Origin: Pinus tabuliformis
Taxonomy: Eukaryota; Streptophyta; Pinopsida; Pinales; Pinaceae
Reading direction: 5' to 3'
Assembly (NCBI GenBank): GCA_031772625.1
Contig: CM062819.1
Location: forward strand, 824,517,003 to 824,581,002
DNA: 64,000 bases
Position 1 is the stretch's first letter; the number at the start of each line of letters is the position of its first letter. This document shows positions 33,702-45,889 of the stretch, one piece after another. Position numbers and translations under genes: made by a program. The notes below the pieces were generated by a model. That model saw only the letters and a program-made list of their open reading frames with translations. It was not told the origin of the DNA and ran no database searches.

Positions 33702-34976
33702 TGTAATGTTCCAAACTTAAATAAACAGTGATATGCAAAGCAAAAATGATTTATACACAAAAAATTTCAACAATCAGTAAATGCTCATAAAAACTCCAAA
33801 AGTAGAACCAGTTGAGCCATTTTATTAATCAATGGAGCAAGTACAATAGTATGGAGGAATGCACCTGGGCTTGCCTCAATGGCAAGCGTGACAGAACCCA
33901 GGTGATGAGACAATGATATCAAGTACTGGAAAATGACTGCTCCTCTAATGCTCTGCGCTGCCCAGAAAACTACACTGCTGGCTAGAAAGGAACTGCAAGA
34001 AACTCCACTTCCATTGCTTGAAAAATGCTACAAAATCAACCCCAAGCTCCTTGACCAAAACCCACAAAAACCCAGAAAGGGTTTGGTCTGAATCCAACCT
34101 CCCAAATTCAGCCTCCAATATGCCCTATGCCCTCCAAACTGCTCAAGAGTATGGCCTGCAAGGAAACTAGCAAAATCCTCCACTCAAGCTCCGGAAATGT
34201 AGCAGTCTCCTCCACAAATGCCTCCCTTAGCTCCTCCAGCAAAGTTTAACCTCAAAGACTGATACTCTACCTCCCACGTGTGCACAAGATGTTGCCTCTG
34301 CGCTGGCCCAGGAAGTGCGAAAGTCACACTGAATAGGAGCACCCTCCTCCAGCTTCGAAACTCTCCAAAAGGGCAGTAAAACTCCTATGCCTCTTCTCCT
34401 AAAAATTTCCCAACCAAAATCCACTGCAAGACACCACAAGCAAACTCGACCTCCTCTTCACTGCATCCTCCAGAAATACGCACCACCTGGAGATGAATGC
34501 AATTGTTGGAAATCACAACGAAATCCTCCTCGAGAAGAATGAAGAAAAACCATTCTAGGGTGGCACTCGAAGTCCCCTGAAGAAAGGGTGAGCTCTTCGC
34601 TTGAAAAACTCTTTCTAAACAACAAGTGACTCGGCTAAGCAACTCAAGCAACCAAAGAGAAATTGATATGCCAAAAGATGATGAAATGAGGAGAGTTGTC
34701 TTCCTCATATAGATTTCGTGGAGCACTTTTCCCTCTAATTTTCCCTCCATCGTGGGCCCTCACTTAACCATCGACTTTTCCCCTCCATGCAATTTGAACT
34801 AGGGAGTACGTATATCTCTAGTGTGGGTGGCCCCCACGTGGAACTTAACAACAACAAAATAACTTCTCCTAAGTCTAATATCCTAATAAAATCGAATGGG
34901 CCCCACTATCTCCAAAATTGGACCCAAAATGCAATAATTAATCTTGTTCCAAATTAATTTAGGAAGGGACACGACA
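33702..34976 (-). mobile_element. Solo LTR, diverged S-family member (1,275 bp)
   Basis: Flanked by a perfect GTCCA duplication (33,697-33,701; 34,977-34,981) inside A's 5' LTR. The uninterrupted site is visible in A's 3' LTR near 50,155. Ends are TGTAATGTTCC / ...CACGACA. It shares with the other two S-family LTRs the 'gagccattttatta' block and the 'cactcgaagtcccc.g...aagggtgag.tct' block but is clearly diverged. The TATA-like box reads on the minus strand near 34,705. Confidence 0.8.
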
Positions 34977-35233
34977 GTCCAAGCCCTCCAGAGGGTCACA
35001 TTGGCACTTGTAGGGTGAGCGTTGAGAGCCATGGGTATCCACCATAACAGAGAGCACTTCATGGATCCCCAATACAATTCAGTGATTGCTCGTGTTCCAC
35101 CTTTTGGATGAGCATGATACACCTAGATCACCATGCCCAGTCGGCTTCACACTTGCACCATACACTTCGCAAATGTTCCAGAGCCCGGATGAAGATGTGT
35201 CTCACTGCGAGAGACAAAGGGAGGACTTATGTC

Positions 35234-38200
35234 TGTGAAAATTCCTACACTGGAATCCCTACTGCAGCAAATTGATGTTACTTCTCCTACTTGATTAAAT
35301 CAATCAAGTTATTTACTGTCTACTACGGTAAATTTCGAAGTAAATACATCTACAGCCTTCACTTAATTAATATATTTGCGGAAACAAAATACTGAGCAAG
35401 AAAGAACAATGCAACACATAGGGGACAGTTATTTTTGGACAAATAGTCCCCAGAAAAACCCAATGCGGGAAAACAGGTGCAGCAACTCTGAGGGTTTATT
35501 ATTATGCAAGAGACAATTCTGAGTACAAATCTAGGATGCTTAACTAGCAATCCTTTACAAAGAAAATACTGGACAAAAGGCTGGTGAAATGATCTCACCC
35601 TGTCACTCGAGAATCAATGACTGACCCTTCAGCTCTGGAGGCTCTGCGTCACCCTTTGTGTGGCTTCTACACAGAACTGTGTCACCCGGGGCAGCTTCAA
35701 CGTCACCCCTCCTAGGTATTACACTGCCTCTCTACTCTAGATCCTCTGCTAGCTGAGAAATCGACTTTCCTGCCTCCTAGACTCACACCCTGGCTTCCAA
35801 CAACTGAACTTCGAATTCCCTCAGCAGAAACTCGACTTCACCTCACTAATTGTGTTGCCTCTGCGTCAACACTACGTAGGCTAGCGTCAGCCTTCCTCTG
35901 GACGTCTTTTTGTCATTTCTCTACCTTGTACTCGCTGGAAATTCCTTCTCCCGGATTCTCACTACCCCTTTGCTGCAAAATCGATTTTCTCAATCTATCT
36001 GTGTTTTCCAAATGACCCTCACGCCCCTTCTTATATATTCCTGTTGGACAACCAACGGCCTAGATTAAAACATGATCAAAGGCTCAAATTGATTTGACTT
36101 GATCCATGGCTTTTTCTAGAAGTTTCACTCCTGATTAGATTAATACCCATTAATATTTCAATTTTCTTAAGTTTAGACTTAGGAACCCCATTAAAAATAT
36201 TAATTATTTTAATAAAATCACTTTTGGGTGGAATTTCCCAAAACGCTTTATGGGTTCTTTGGAATACCGGTGCACAAGCCTCCCTGCAAAATTTGAGGCT
36301 TAGAGCACATCCAATGCTACCCCAAATCAACACTCCCTCTTAGCAAGGAATGTGCTCTAGCAATACACTGCCTCTCTACATACTGCTCTGACTTTGTAGC
36401 ATCGTCTCTGCGTTGTTGATGCTTGACATGTTGTCCATCAACCATTGCGTTGTTGTTGCCACTATACTGCTGCCCTTAACACTGCCACTGCCAATGCTAC
36501 ATTTGTACTGCAGCTCCCTCTCAAACGTTGCATCTGCTATGCTGCTAACACTACCACTACTAACACTACATCTGTATTGCAACTCAGTTGCTGAGAGAAG
36601 CAACTGAAAACACCCCAAAACTGGATAAGTAGCCAGTGGATACACCTCGGTGTTGACATCCTGAGTCCTGACTGCTGCCTATGAAGCCACTACGCTGTTG
36701 AAGCTCTGCACTATGCCTCCTTGCACTATTGCCTCATTGCTCTGCACTGCTCAGTATCTAGCTCTCCTAGCCACTGCATCTGTCAAATCAACACTCCATG
36801 GCACCAACAGAAACTCCACCATCCCGCTACTCCTGATCATGGGCTCCCGTAGCAAGGTGTCGATCCAAGAGGAGGGCTCCTCAAGGATCCTACCCATTTG
36901 TAGTCCTACCGACTACAGCTCTATATCAACCCACCTCCCTCCCGGAGGTATCTCGACTGTCATGGCGAACTTCTCCTCATCAATATTTGCAGTTGCAACT
37001 TTCAGATCATGCTTCTCATCCTTGTCCTTTTTCTTCAAAGGACACTGGGATGCATAGTGGCCCATCTCGCCACATCTGAAGCATTTCATCCACTATGCTC
37101 TCCTAACTCCAAGTCTTGAGGAGTATCTCCCGCCGCTAACAACTCATCAGTGGTCTCCTTCAGTTTCATAAGAAACGAATCCACATGTTCTCCCTTCTAC
37201 ATCTGAGCAGATCTCAGCTTCTGCTCTAAGTACATCTTTCGCTGCTCGGAAGATCCCTGATACAATGTGGCCAAGGCATCCCACATCTCCTTAGTGGTCC
37301 CTTTGCTTGCAACGTGGCACACCACATGATCCTTGACCCTGTCTAGGATCATCCTCTTTACCTTAGCCATCTTAGACTTGTACTTTTTCAGCGGATCTGC
37401 ATCCGCAGGTTCAGCCACCACATTGTCAACGTACATCTTAAGGGCATGCTCATCAAGCAGGAAGGTCATCCTAGCCTTCCAGATGGCATAGTTGGAAGCC
37501 CCGTCCAACCTATCCTGATCCCTCATGCCACTAGTTGCCATCTCTTCCGAAAAATTGTCGAATTGCTCCCTCTTTCTCCCTACTGTGTAGCTCTTGGGCT
37601 GGCTTATGCACTCCCTGATGGAGCTGGTAAGTTGTTGCTCCTCTGCTACTCAACAATCAAGAAATGTTGATTTCCTCGGCAAGAAATGTTAATTTCCTCA
37701 GCAAGAAATCACTAAGGAAGTATTCCCTCACTATGTGATTTGCTTCTTCCTTCTGACAGCTTTTCTGCCCAGCACTTAGCTTGTAGAAACCTACGTCCCT
37801 CTAGCTTTGTGTGGCTCTACGTAGCTCCCTCTGCCTTGGCAAGTTTTCGATCTGGAGGTCTTACATCTCTATCGGCTCACTCAGAGAGAGACACCCACAA
37901 AAATGTAGCCCTCCTGGCTAGAACTACGCTATCCCTCGGGGGATTCAAACTGTTGCTTACTGCAGCATGTTGGCCTTGCTTCAATACTAGATCTATTCTT
38001 TCCTGTTTCACATCAACAGCTCTGATACCATGTGAAAATTCCTACACTGGAATCCCTACTACAGCAAATTGATGTTACTTCTCCTACTTGATTAAATCAT
38101 ACAAGTAATTTACTGTCTTCTATGGTAAATTTCGAAGTAAATACATCTACAGCCTTCACTTAATTAATATATTTGCAGAAACAATATAATGAGCAAGAAA

Positions 38201-39123
38201 GAACAATGCAACACATAGGACATTTATTTTTGGACAAATAGTCTCCGGAAAAACCCAATGCAAGAAAACGGTGCAGCAGCTTTGAGGGTTTATTATTATT
38301 CAGGAGAAAATTCTGAGTACAAATCTAAGATGCTCAACTAGCAATCCTTTATAGAGAAAATACTGGACAAAAGACTGGTGAAATGATCTCACCCTATCAC
38401 TTGCGAATCAATGACTGATCCTTCAGCTCTGGAACCTCTGCGTGGCTTCTGCGCAAAACTGCGTCACCCTTCCTGGGTATTACGCTACCTCTCTGCTCGC
38501 TGAGAAATCGACTTTCCTGCCTCCCAAACTCACACCCTGGCTTCTGGCAACTGAACTTCGAATTCCCTCACCCAAAAGTTGACTTCCCCTCACTAACTGC
38601 ACTGCCTCTGCGTTAGCACTGCGTAGGCCAGCGTCAGCCTTCCTATGGACATCTTTCTGTCCTTTCTCTGCCTTGTACTATCTGGAAATTCCTTCTCCCA
38701 GATTCTCATTGCCCCTCTACTACAATATCTCCTCAATCGATTTTCCTCCTGAGAACTTCTCACCTTAGAAAATTGATTTTCTCAATCTATCTGTGTGTTT
38801 CCCAAATGACCCTCAAGCCCCTTATATCTTCCTGTTGGACAACCAACGGCCTAGATTAAAACATAATCAAAGGCTCAAATCGATTTGACTTGATCCATGG
38901 CTTTTTCTAGAAGTTTCACCCCTGATTAGATTAATACCCATTAATATTTTAATTTTCCTAAGTTTAGACTTAGGAACCCCATTAAAAATATTAATTATTT
39001 TAATAAAATAACTTCTGGGTGAAATTTCCCAAAACACTTTCTGGGTTCTTTGCAATACATGTGCCCAAGCCTCCCTGCAAAATTTGAAGCTTAGAGCAAA
39101 TCCGATGCTACCCCAAATCAACA
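35234..39123 (-). mobile_element. Element C: gag-only Copia element (TR-GAG-like)
   Basis: LTRs at 35,234-36,332 and 38,031-39,123 start TGTGAAAATTCC and end CCAAATCAACA on the plus strand. An antisense primer site CTCTGATACCA (38,020-38,030) and an antisense purine tract CTCCCTCTT (36,333-36,341) give a minus sense. The duplication is ATGTC / ATTTC (35,229-35,233; 39,124-39,128), one mismatch. The empty site is readable at 50,409-50,418 in A's other LTR. The 1.7-kb internal region encodes only gag. The LTRs differ by several percent. Coding is broken, with a few breaks. Confidence 0.85.
37020..37541 (-). mobile_element. Copia gag of element C
   Basis: Minus-strand gag begins with an ATG at 37,541 ('MATSGMRDQDRLDGASNYAI'), followed by 'WKARMTFLL' and 'EMWDALATLYQGSSEQRKMY'. 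These are typical of the gag (UBN2-type) domain of plant Copia elements. A zinc-knuckle region of the 'CGEMGHYA' type lies near 37,045-37,080. Gag forms the virus-like particle. No protease, integrase or RT follows. Broken, with a few breaks. Confidence 0.8.
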
Positions 39124-39279
39124 ATTTCATCATCCTATCCCTTACAGATGGTTTACAGACATTATCAATCCACTTGGGGACCCATAAGGATGTCATTGTG
39201 TCCCCACACCCACTTGGGGACACCACATGTGACATGCTTAGATATCAAGGGGCCAACCCCTTATTCACTATGTTCGGAG

Positions 39280-40743
39280 CAGTGTTGCGGGGGAGCGCCC
39301 CCCCCCCCCCCCCCCCGATCCCACCCCTAATATGCGCTCCGGGTGGGAGAGACTTGGGAGCGGGTCGAGAGCACGCTCCTGAAATTTTTTTCGCTCCCTG
39401 CCTTTTCGGGAGCGTTTTGCCTTTTTTGAAAAAAAAAATTTGTAGTAATGTTCGAAATGCAATTTTTTTTGAAAGAAACAAATAATTTTTGAGTGAGGCA
39501 GCTTAATGATCAAGTCTAGGCCCTAGTATTGATATGCTATTCATGGTAATGTTAAATTCTTAAAGTAAAAGTGACATTCTTCTTAATCTTTATTTTCATC
39601 CTTTTACTTAAACTTTTAACATTACTATGAAATGACTCAGGATGTTTGAGAGTGGTTCCGACCTCATTGGATTTCATATGGAGAAAGTAGAATTTTAGAT
39701 TTCATACAAAATCCAGCAGACTTATCAGTTTTTCAGGATTTCAAGATTGGGGGATTGCAATGTTTCCATTGAATTTTTTCATGTATTAGGGTGTGGAACT
39801 CGTATTTAATCAAGAGCACCAATCCCTCTATGTACCTTGATGTTAGTGACATTGGTTGTCGAACTCCTCTATCATGACCCTCCCAAAAAAATACGCATCA
39901 CTCAAACAAAATCTTGACTTGACATGCTATGCTTTTTCTATCTTATGTTAATGCTTAGAGGGTGATATTAACGACAAAGATCCCTATATAGATACAGAGG
40001 TAATGACAAAGATACCTCTAGATATTAATGCTTAGAGGGTGATATTAATGACAAAGATCCTAATTTTCCAACAAGACTGAAAAATTAGACATTTCTCATG
40101 GTGGCAAAAGGCCCAAGCATAAGAAATAGATAATAGACTTACTTCTCTTTTCTAATTTCTAGTAGCTTTTATAATTATAACTATTGACTCTTTCATATTT
40201 ATTATGATATTTTTTTAAACAATATATGACAATTTAAATTTAAAGTTGGCAATTTTAACTCATTAGTAATGAATTATGAATATGATGCTTCATGAAAGTT
40301 GAATGTTGTTTCATTTCATTTCATTTTATAACATTTCATTTCATGCTAGATATTATTTGTTGTAATGGTTACACTTAGCTTACAAGTACAACTTTGGTGA
40401 TCAATGATGATAAATGTTATATATTGAATTTTGAAAGCTTGAAACTTTAAGATTGATGAATCACGAGACTCAATATGTTGTATGTTACTATGTTACTAAC
40501 TTGTGGACGTGGTTGATGAAGATTATAACTTCTAGATGATTGTTGTTATATGGTTCAATCCATGTCTTTTAATGTTTTTTTATATCTAATTCATTATTCT
40601 ACATGTTTTTGTTGACATATATGTATCAAAATATAAAAAATATATATTATATAAAAAACGCTTTGGGATTCGCTCCCAAATCGGGAGCTTTTGAAAATGT
40701 CGCTCCCGCTCCCCGCTTTAGCTCCCGCTCCCAAGTAACACTG
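39280..40743. mobile_element. Non-autonomous hAT element with GGGAGCG subterminal repeats (1,464 bp)
   Basis: An 8-bp target duplication GTTCGGAG / GTTTGGAG (39,272-39,279; 40,744-40,751, one mismatch) interrupts A's 5' LTR. Terminal inverted repeats are CAGTGTTGCGGGGGAGCG at the left and, read inward from the right, CAGTGTTACTTGGGAGCG. Inside both ends GGGAGCG/CGCTCCC words recur (39,345-39,415 and 40,672-40,735). A run of 19 C is at 39,298-39,316. The core at 39,485-39,775 matches 17,070-17,365 in reverse. No transposase is encoded; frames near the left end come from the C run. Confidence 0.85.
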
Positions 40744-41862
40744 GTTTGGAGCCTATTCACACATTGGCACACTTTGGACTCCACTAGGCCTTCTCAATGG
40801 CCCAACGACTCATCATGTTTACTATTTTTCCCTCTTGAGAGGATTATCTTTCTATTTTGAGCTATCTTGATGGGCTTGTCACCAAGGAATGTTATTGTAC
40901 ATTATTTTATTATTTGGGGCTCAATTAGGCTATTCGAACTCCCTTATGGATTTTATAAATTGATGAGAGGCTCATTCATTCCTCTCATCATCACTTGGAT
41001 TGGATTAGTATCTCTTAAACGATTTTCGCACTTTTTGCTAGGATGAACTTTTTGGAGTTTCTTGATGCACTATGATGTTTGGATTTTCGCTATTGTCTTT
41101 GGAGCTTCTTTCTAATGCGAAGTTGATGAATGGATATACTCTCTCTCTCATGTAAGAGAACTTTTAATGCTACTCTTGTTATCTTGCTTGTCAAACGCAT
41201 GTATATTCTTATCAATATTCTTGTATGGGTTAATGCAATGTGAAATTCTTTTGGGACCTTGAATAAGTGATGCAATGCATGTGTTTCTCTTGAGGGATTG
41301 GGTGAATGTTCCTAGAGGCACCTCTTAGGTTGAAAGACCTCAAAACTTCATCTCCTTTGCAAATTTGAAGTATAAATCTCTAATAACCTCGTTGTTGCCC
41401 TTGAATACGCTAGCAAATGTAAAATAGGGCTCCTTAGCCCACAAAAATCCTTGATCTAGGTGTATCTTGACTCCATTAAGCCCCCTAAGCAAGGCACTGA
41501 TCCTCGCATCCTCTTGGTGGTCGAATTTATCTTTCTTTTCTTCACTCTTCCCAATTCTAGGCCTAACCCAAGAGGGTCACATAGGGCATCAAGCAAAATT
41601 TCTTGTAGCCATCCAAAACCCTTGAATTTTGGTCCACTACTACGCCAGAGTTTTCTCAAGAGGTCCCCCAAGTTTGAAGCACATCTGATGGTGGAATCCT
41701 AAGATATAGCAAGCCCTAGTCGTAAGACCATCTCTTTCCCTAGGTTGATTTGGGTTATTATCCTCACTAGGATCATTGCATTCAAATCTCAAGAGAAAAT
41801 TAGTCCTTTGATCCTATTCGCTACCCTCATTATGTCAAGCCCTTCTTTGGTTGATCAAATCC

Positions 41863-43230
41863 TGTAATATCCCGTTTCCGAGATATTCCCCAAACCCCAG
41901 TAAACTCCAACCAAATATGTATAAATGATATAATAACCGGGAAGCTCAAAATGATAAAAATAACAATGGTGTAGCATATAATAATATAAGCATGAAATAT
42001 AAGCAGATACTCAAGAAATGCAGAGAGAAATGCTAAGTCATTTTATTATACTGAGTAATAGAATGAGTACAAGAGGTGATCAGAAAGATGGCACCTCGAC
42101 TTGCATAAGGCAAGTGAAGAAATACACTCAGAATAGCAAAGGAATGGCCTCTCTCTGAACTGCGTCCAAGCTGCTGGAGAACTGTCGTGCTACTGCTGCT
42201 GCTGCCATGCTGGAAATCAAATGAGGATTTGGGGTTGTTCCCCTCCTCTGAAAATGCTGAAACTCTGGAATCGGATTCTACTCAAGTGACTCAGAAAAAC
42301 CCAAAAAACTTTTCTGAAATGGCCGACCCCCGAAAATCGCCCCCTTGAGGACCCACGCAATCCCTAAAGGCTCTGCGCTGCCACTGAAATAAACCCACCA
42401 CAACTCTGCCTGAAACTCAGCCAAAATCCTCCAATATGCAAGGGTTGATCCCCTACTCAACCTCCCAGCACAAATTCCCCTGCAAAACCTCAATCCAGAA
42501 CTCCTGCCAGAAAGAACTACGTCATCCCTCTCAAGACTGCGCAGTCATCCAAGATGCTCAATCCTCTTGCCAAAATGCTAATGAAACTACTGCAAAAATA
42601 CTGATGGAAATACCTTGCCCGAGCAGGCACTCGAAGTCCCCCGGGGCTAAGGGTGAGATCTCCGAATGGAGACACTCAATGCACTAAACAGTGCTGCAAA
42701 CTAGCTAAACAGCCAGCGTGCTCTAAGTCAAAGTGACTAGCTCAAATGCACATAATCGAATGCCAAAATGAGGAGGCTCCTCTCTCCTTTATAGCACTGG
42801 CCTTTCTCAATCCCAAGGCTCACCTCCGCCAACGTAGCTTTCCTCTCGCCACGTGTTTCTCACCATCTGCGCAGTCACTCCAAGTGTCTACGTGGGCCCC
42901 TCCTCTACGTGGTTCTTTGGCCCCCCTTGGCTCACCTCTTAAGTTACAACGTTGTGCTACTAGGGAGTGTCTTTATTCATGAAGTGAGTATGTCCCCCTC
43001 TCCTCACCTTTTTATTCTCCAAGTGTCCACGTGGGTCCCTCCTCTACGTGGTTCTTTGGCCCCCCTTGGCTCACCTCTTAAGTTACAATGTTGTGCTACT
43101 AGGGAGTGTCTTTATTCATAAAGTGGGTATGTGCCCCTCTCCTCACCTTTTTATTTATAAATAACTATAGAAGGCAAGATTGAGCAAAATCGTATATTCC
43201 AATTAGCCATGGCTAATTAGGAATATTACA
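41863..43230 (-). mobile_element. Solo LTR, S family (1,368 bp)
   Basis: Perfect duplication AATCC (41,858-41,862; 43,231-43,235) in A's 5' LTR. Ends are TGTAATATCCC / GGAATATTACA. Closely related to 5,504-6,812. The TATA box reads on the minus strand (CTATAAAGGAG, complement of about 42,783-42,794). Carries a ~139-bp internal tandem duplication. No internal coding region. Confidence 0.85.
42880..43150. repeat. ~139-bp tandem duplication in the solo LTR
   Basis: 'ccaagtgtc.acgtggg..cctcctctacgtggttctttggcccc' begins at 42,880 and again at 43,019, and similarity continues to about 43,150. The homologous LTR at 5,504-6,812 has one copy, so this is a private duplication. Confidence 0.85.
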
Positions 43231-43686
43231 AATCCATACCCTTGACCTAGTGTAGGTCCACTTCGGTTCTTTCTGGTTCCACAACTCTATAACTCAAATT
43301 CCACATGGATTACATAGAGTCCATTTTTCCACAAGGATCCTTAAGCCTAGAAATCCCCTTGTCAAGGCATATCCTCCAAAACCTAGATCTAAGTATCCTC
43401 ATATCGCTTCTTAGAGAGCCCATCACCTTGCTTTCAAAGCAAGCAAGCCAGTCATTTGAGCCTCTCTTGTGAATAGGCTTTAGGAATCACCATATCTTTC
43501 ATTGATCCATATATTCTTGTAGTTCCATCTCATACTGGAACTCCTCCCATCGATGAAAGTCCGTAAAGAGCAAGGAGCCTTAGCTGACGTGACAGTGGGC
43601 TATCGCGCCATTGTTTCCCCTTGACCTAGTAGTTGCTCTATAGGATCCCCTCCTAGGACCCCTGCTAGTTTGAGCGTTAACATTTT

Positions 43687-43704
43687 TGGCGTCGTTGCCA
43701 AGGA
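43687..43704 (+). promoter_or_regulatory. Primer-binding site of element A (tRNA-Asp type)
   Basis: TGGCGTCGTTGCCAAGGA lies four bases after the LTR end. It is a diverged form of the complement of the plant tRNA-Asp 3' end, found intact in element H at 60,129. Confidence 0.8.
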
Positions 43705-43800
43705 GGAAGCAGGTCTACCTCCCTAGTGAATCATTCAGGAATTGATTCTCTAACGACAACATAGATATTCCTCTGGCGACTCCACAACACCTTTCTTAGA

Positions 43801-44620
43801 ATGGAGAATCCTGAAACCTTAACATACCACCAGAGAAATAATGAAACACCTCATACTCCATTCTTTAACAAGGTACTCAATAAAAGGAAGCATAAGCACG
43901 AATTTTTTGTTCCTTTTAATTTTTCCAATGTTCTTGGGGCCCTTTTTCGTCTTCCCCCTGAAGACCCAGATAGGCCAAAATTCACCGGAAAGGAGGATCC
44001 CCAAGAGCATCTCTTAAATTTCAAATATTAGGTATGTGATCCATCCTAGTGAATGCACCCATATGATCTCCTTCGCCATGACTCTTGAAGGAGATGCCCG
44101 AGTTTGGTATCTGTCCTTACTCACATCCTCCATTTCTTCCTAGGGTGATTTTGCTACAACGTTTAAGAAGAGATGGTTTCATGAAAGGAATGTAGTCGAA
44201 TTGTACAAAGGCCTCCTATTTAGTGAAAAGGGTGATAATGAATCCATTGCATAATTCAACCAAAGATTCAACATGATGATCCATTCTATTCCCCAAGAGT
44301 TGAGCCCGCCAAAGGAGGTGACCCTAGCTGCATACTTCAATGCTTTCACTGGGAAATTGGCCTTAGATGTTAGAAACAAGAAGCCCACTAACCTCTTCCA
44401 AACCCAAAGCATTACCTTAGACCTTGATCAAGCCATGAAGGAAACATCCATTAACATAGTGCAAATTGATGACCCTGACATGCCCACAAGAAGTGAGGAC
44501 TCACCTCCTCCTAAAGAGAAAACATTGCCCAAAATTAACAAGGGAAAAAGGAAAGGGTACAAAGAAAAAACCCCCAGATCAAGCTACCTTGAGTCTTCCA
44601 CTAAGGTTAGCCTTAGATAT
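43801..44620 (+). mobile_element. Gag region of element A
   Basis: Starts at an ATG, 'MENPETLTYHQRNN', and shares 'FNFSNV.GA' with the 'CNFSNIPGA' of element H's gag. The Gypsy gag core follows in pieces ('EGDARVWY' type block near 44,085-44,110; 'FNQRFNMMIHSIPQEL' type block near 44,255-44,300). A lysine-rich tail follows near 44,505-44,575. Structural protein of the particle. Broken, with several breaks. Confidence 0.7.
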
Positions 44621-44900
44621 GAATGACCCATTTTACATAGCCATGGGTATCAATGGTCACACCTTGAGGAATTGCATCTTGAATTTTGGAAGCCCTATCC
44701 ACATCATGCCCTTAAGTATAATGAAAAAGCTTGGACTAAATTTTTCTAAAGAATGCACCAATAAGCTGGTCCTAAATTTCAAAGAAGTCAAGGTACTTAG
44801 GGCAATGGAAGGGGAATGATCATATATCAAACCAACTAATTGAGAATCTAAGAATGTCCATAAACGAAGAAAAATCTAGTGTATCTCCCTATGAGTGAGA
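44621..44900 (+). mobile_element. Protease region of element A
   Basis: 'FYIAMGINGHTLRNCILNFG' followed by 'IMPLSIMKKLGL' resembles the aspartic protease of Gypsy elements and aligns with the equivalent region of H near 61,885-61,990. Cleaves the polyprotein. Fossil. Confidence 0.65.
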
Positions 44901-45061
44901 ACTCCTACACATCCATTCCTAGGCATGAATTTTTTTCCCCCATGATTGCTTTGTCAGAAAATCTTAACGAAGACCTTAAGGAAGAAAATGTCAAGCTCGG
45001 GGAATGGAGGATCTTTTAAAATGAGCTTGTTAGAGCCCCACCTCCTCAAGGAATTTGGCTA

Positions 45062-45440
45062 ATGTATTTTGATGGAGCTCATTCTAAGTCGGGTGTCGAG
45101 GCTGGTATTGTTATCATTTCTCCATCTGAGGAATATTTTATGTTTGCCTTAAGACTCCAATTTGCATGTACTAACAATATCGTTGAATATGAATACTTAC
45201 TGTTAGGACTTGAGGCTGCACAAACAAGGAAAATTCAGCATTTGCTAATAATAGGGGACTCTGACTTGGTTGTTTCACAAATAAGAGGAACCTTCAACAC
45301 CAAACATGAGAGATTGAAACCATATAGGGAAATAATCACTCACATGATCAAAGAATTCGACGAGGTTTCCTTCCGAACCCTTTCCCGATCCTTTAATTGT
45401 GTGGCCAATGCCCTAGCTGTGGCAGCGTCTACCTCCTTGA
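45062..45440 (+). mobile_element. RNase H domain located before RT, element A
   Basis: RNase H type I motifs in order: 'YFDGAHSKSG', 'NNIVEYEYLLLGLEAA', 'IGDSDLVVSQI' and an 'N.VANALA' end block. These correspond to the D, E, D and final D regions. It lies upstream of the RT, while a second Gypsy RNase H follows the RT. The order matches element H. The open stretch runs on to 45,880 through a linker ending in 'HTIPLKGEAK', the usual lead-in to RT. Confidence 0.75.
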
Positions 45441-45889
45441 TAGTTGACAATGATACTTTAAAGCTAGGTAGATGTGTGGTTGACACCATTTACAGACCCT
45501 TTATTCCTAACTATGAAGACCATTGGCCCATATTTGAAAATGACAAGGAGATAAACAACTTCCTCCAAAATCATGAAGAACCATCCAAAAGGAAGGAGGA
45601 TCTAATTAATGAGCAGCATTTCGATAGGGATGAGAATAACATAACCAAGCCTGAAACCCACGATTCATCTGATAAGATAGACCTCAACATTGAATCTGAG
45701 ACCTCCCCTCAAATGGTTAAAATTGGGAAAGGATTGTCCAAAGAAGAAAAGGATGAATTTGAAAAACTACGAAGGGAATTCAAGGATGTGTTTGCTTGGT
45801 CTTACTATGACCTCAAAGCCTATAGCCGTGAGATCATACAACACACCATCCCTCTCAAAGGAGAAGCCAAGCTTGTCTGACAAAAGTTA

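Larger units (their letters stand above)
25634..43682 (+). mobile_element. Element A, 5' LTR (in six segments)
   Basis: LTR segments are about 25,634-26,273, 33,399-33,701, 34,982-35,233, 39,129-39,279, 40,752-41,862 and 43,236-43,682. All but the last and the end of the fifth are matched in the same order by the 3' LTR. It ends GCGTTAACA just before the primer site. Total about 2.9 kb, somewhat shorter than the full LTR. Confidence 0.85.

Noticed and set aside
39084-39513. Four overlapping frames on both strands with Pro or Gly runs
   Set aside because: They arise from the C19 run and the hAT terminal repeats.
45062-45880. A host RNase H gene
   Set aside because: It sits between protease and RT of a Gypsy element, in the same orientation, with the same neighbours as in element H.
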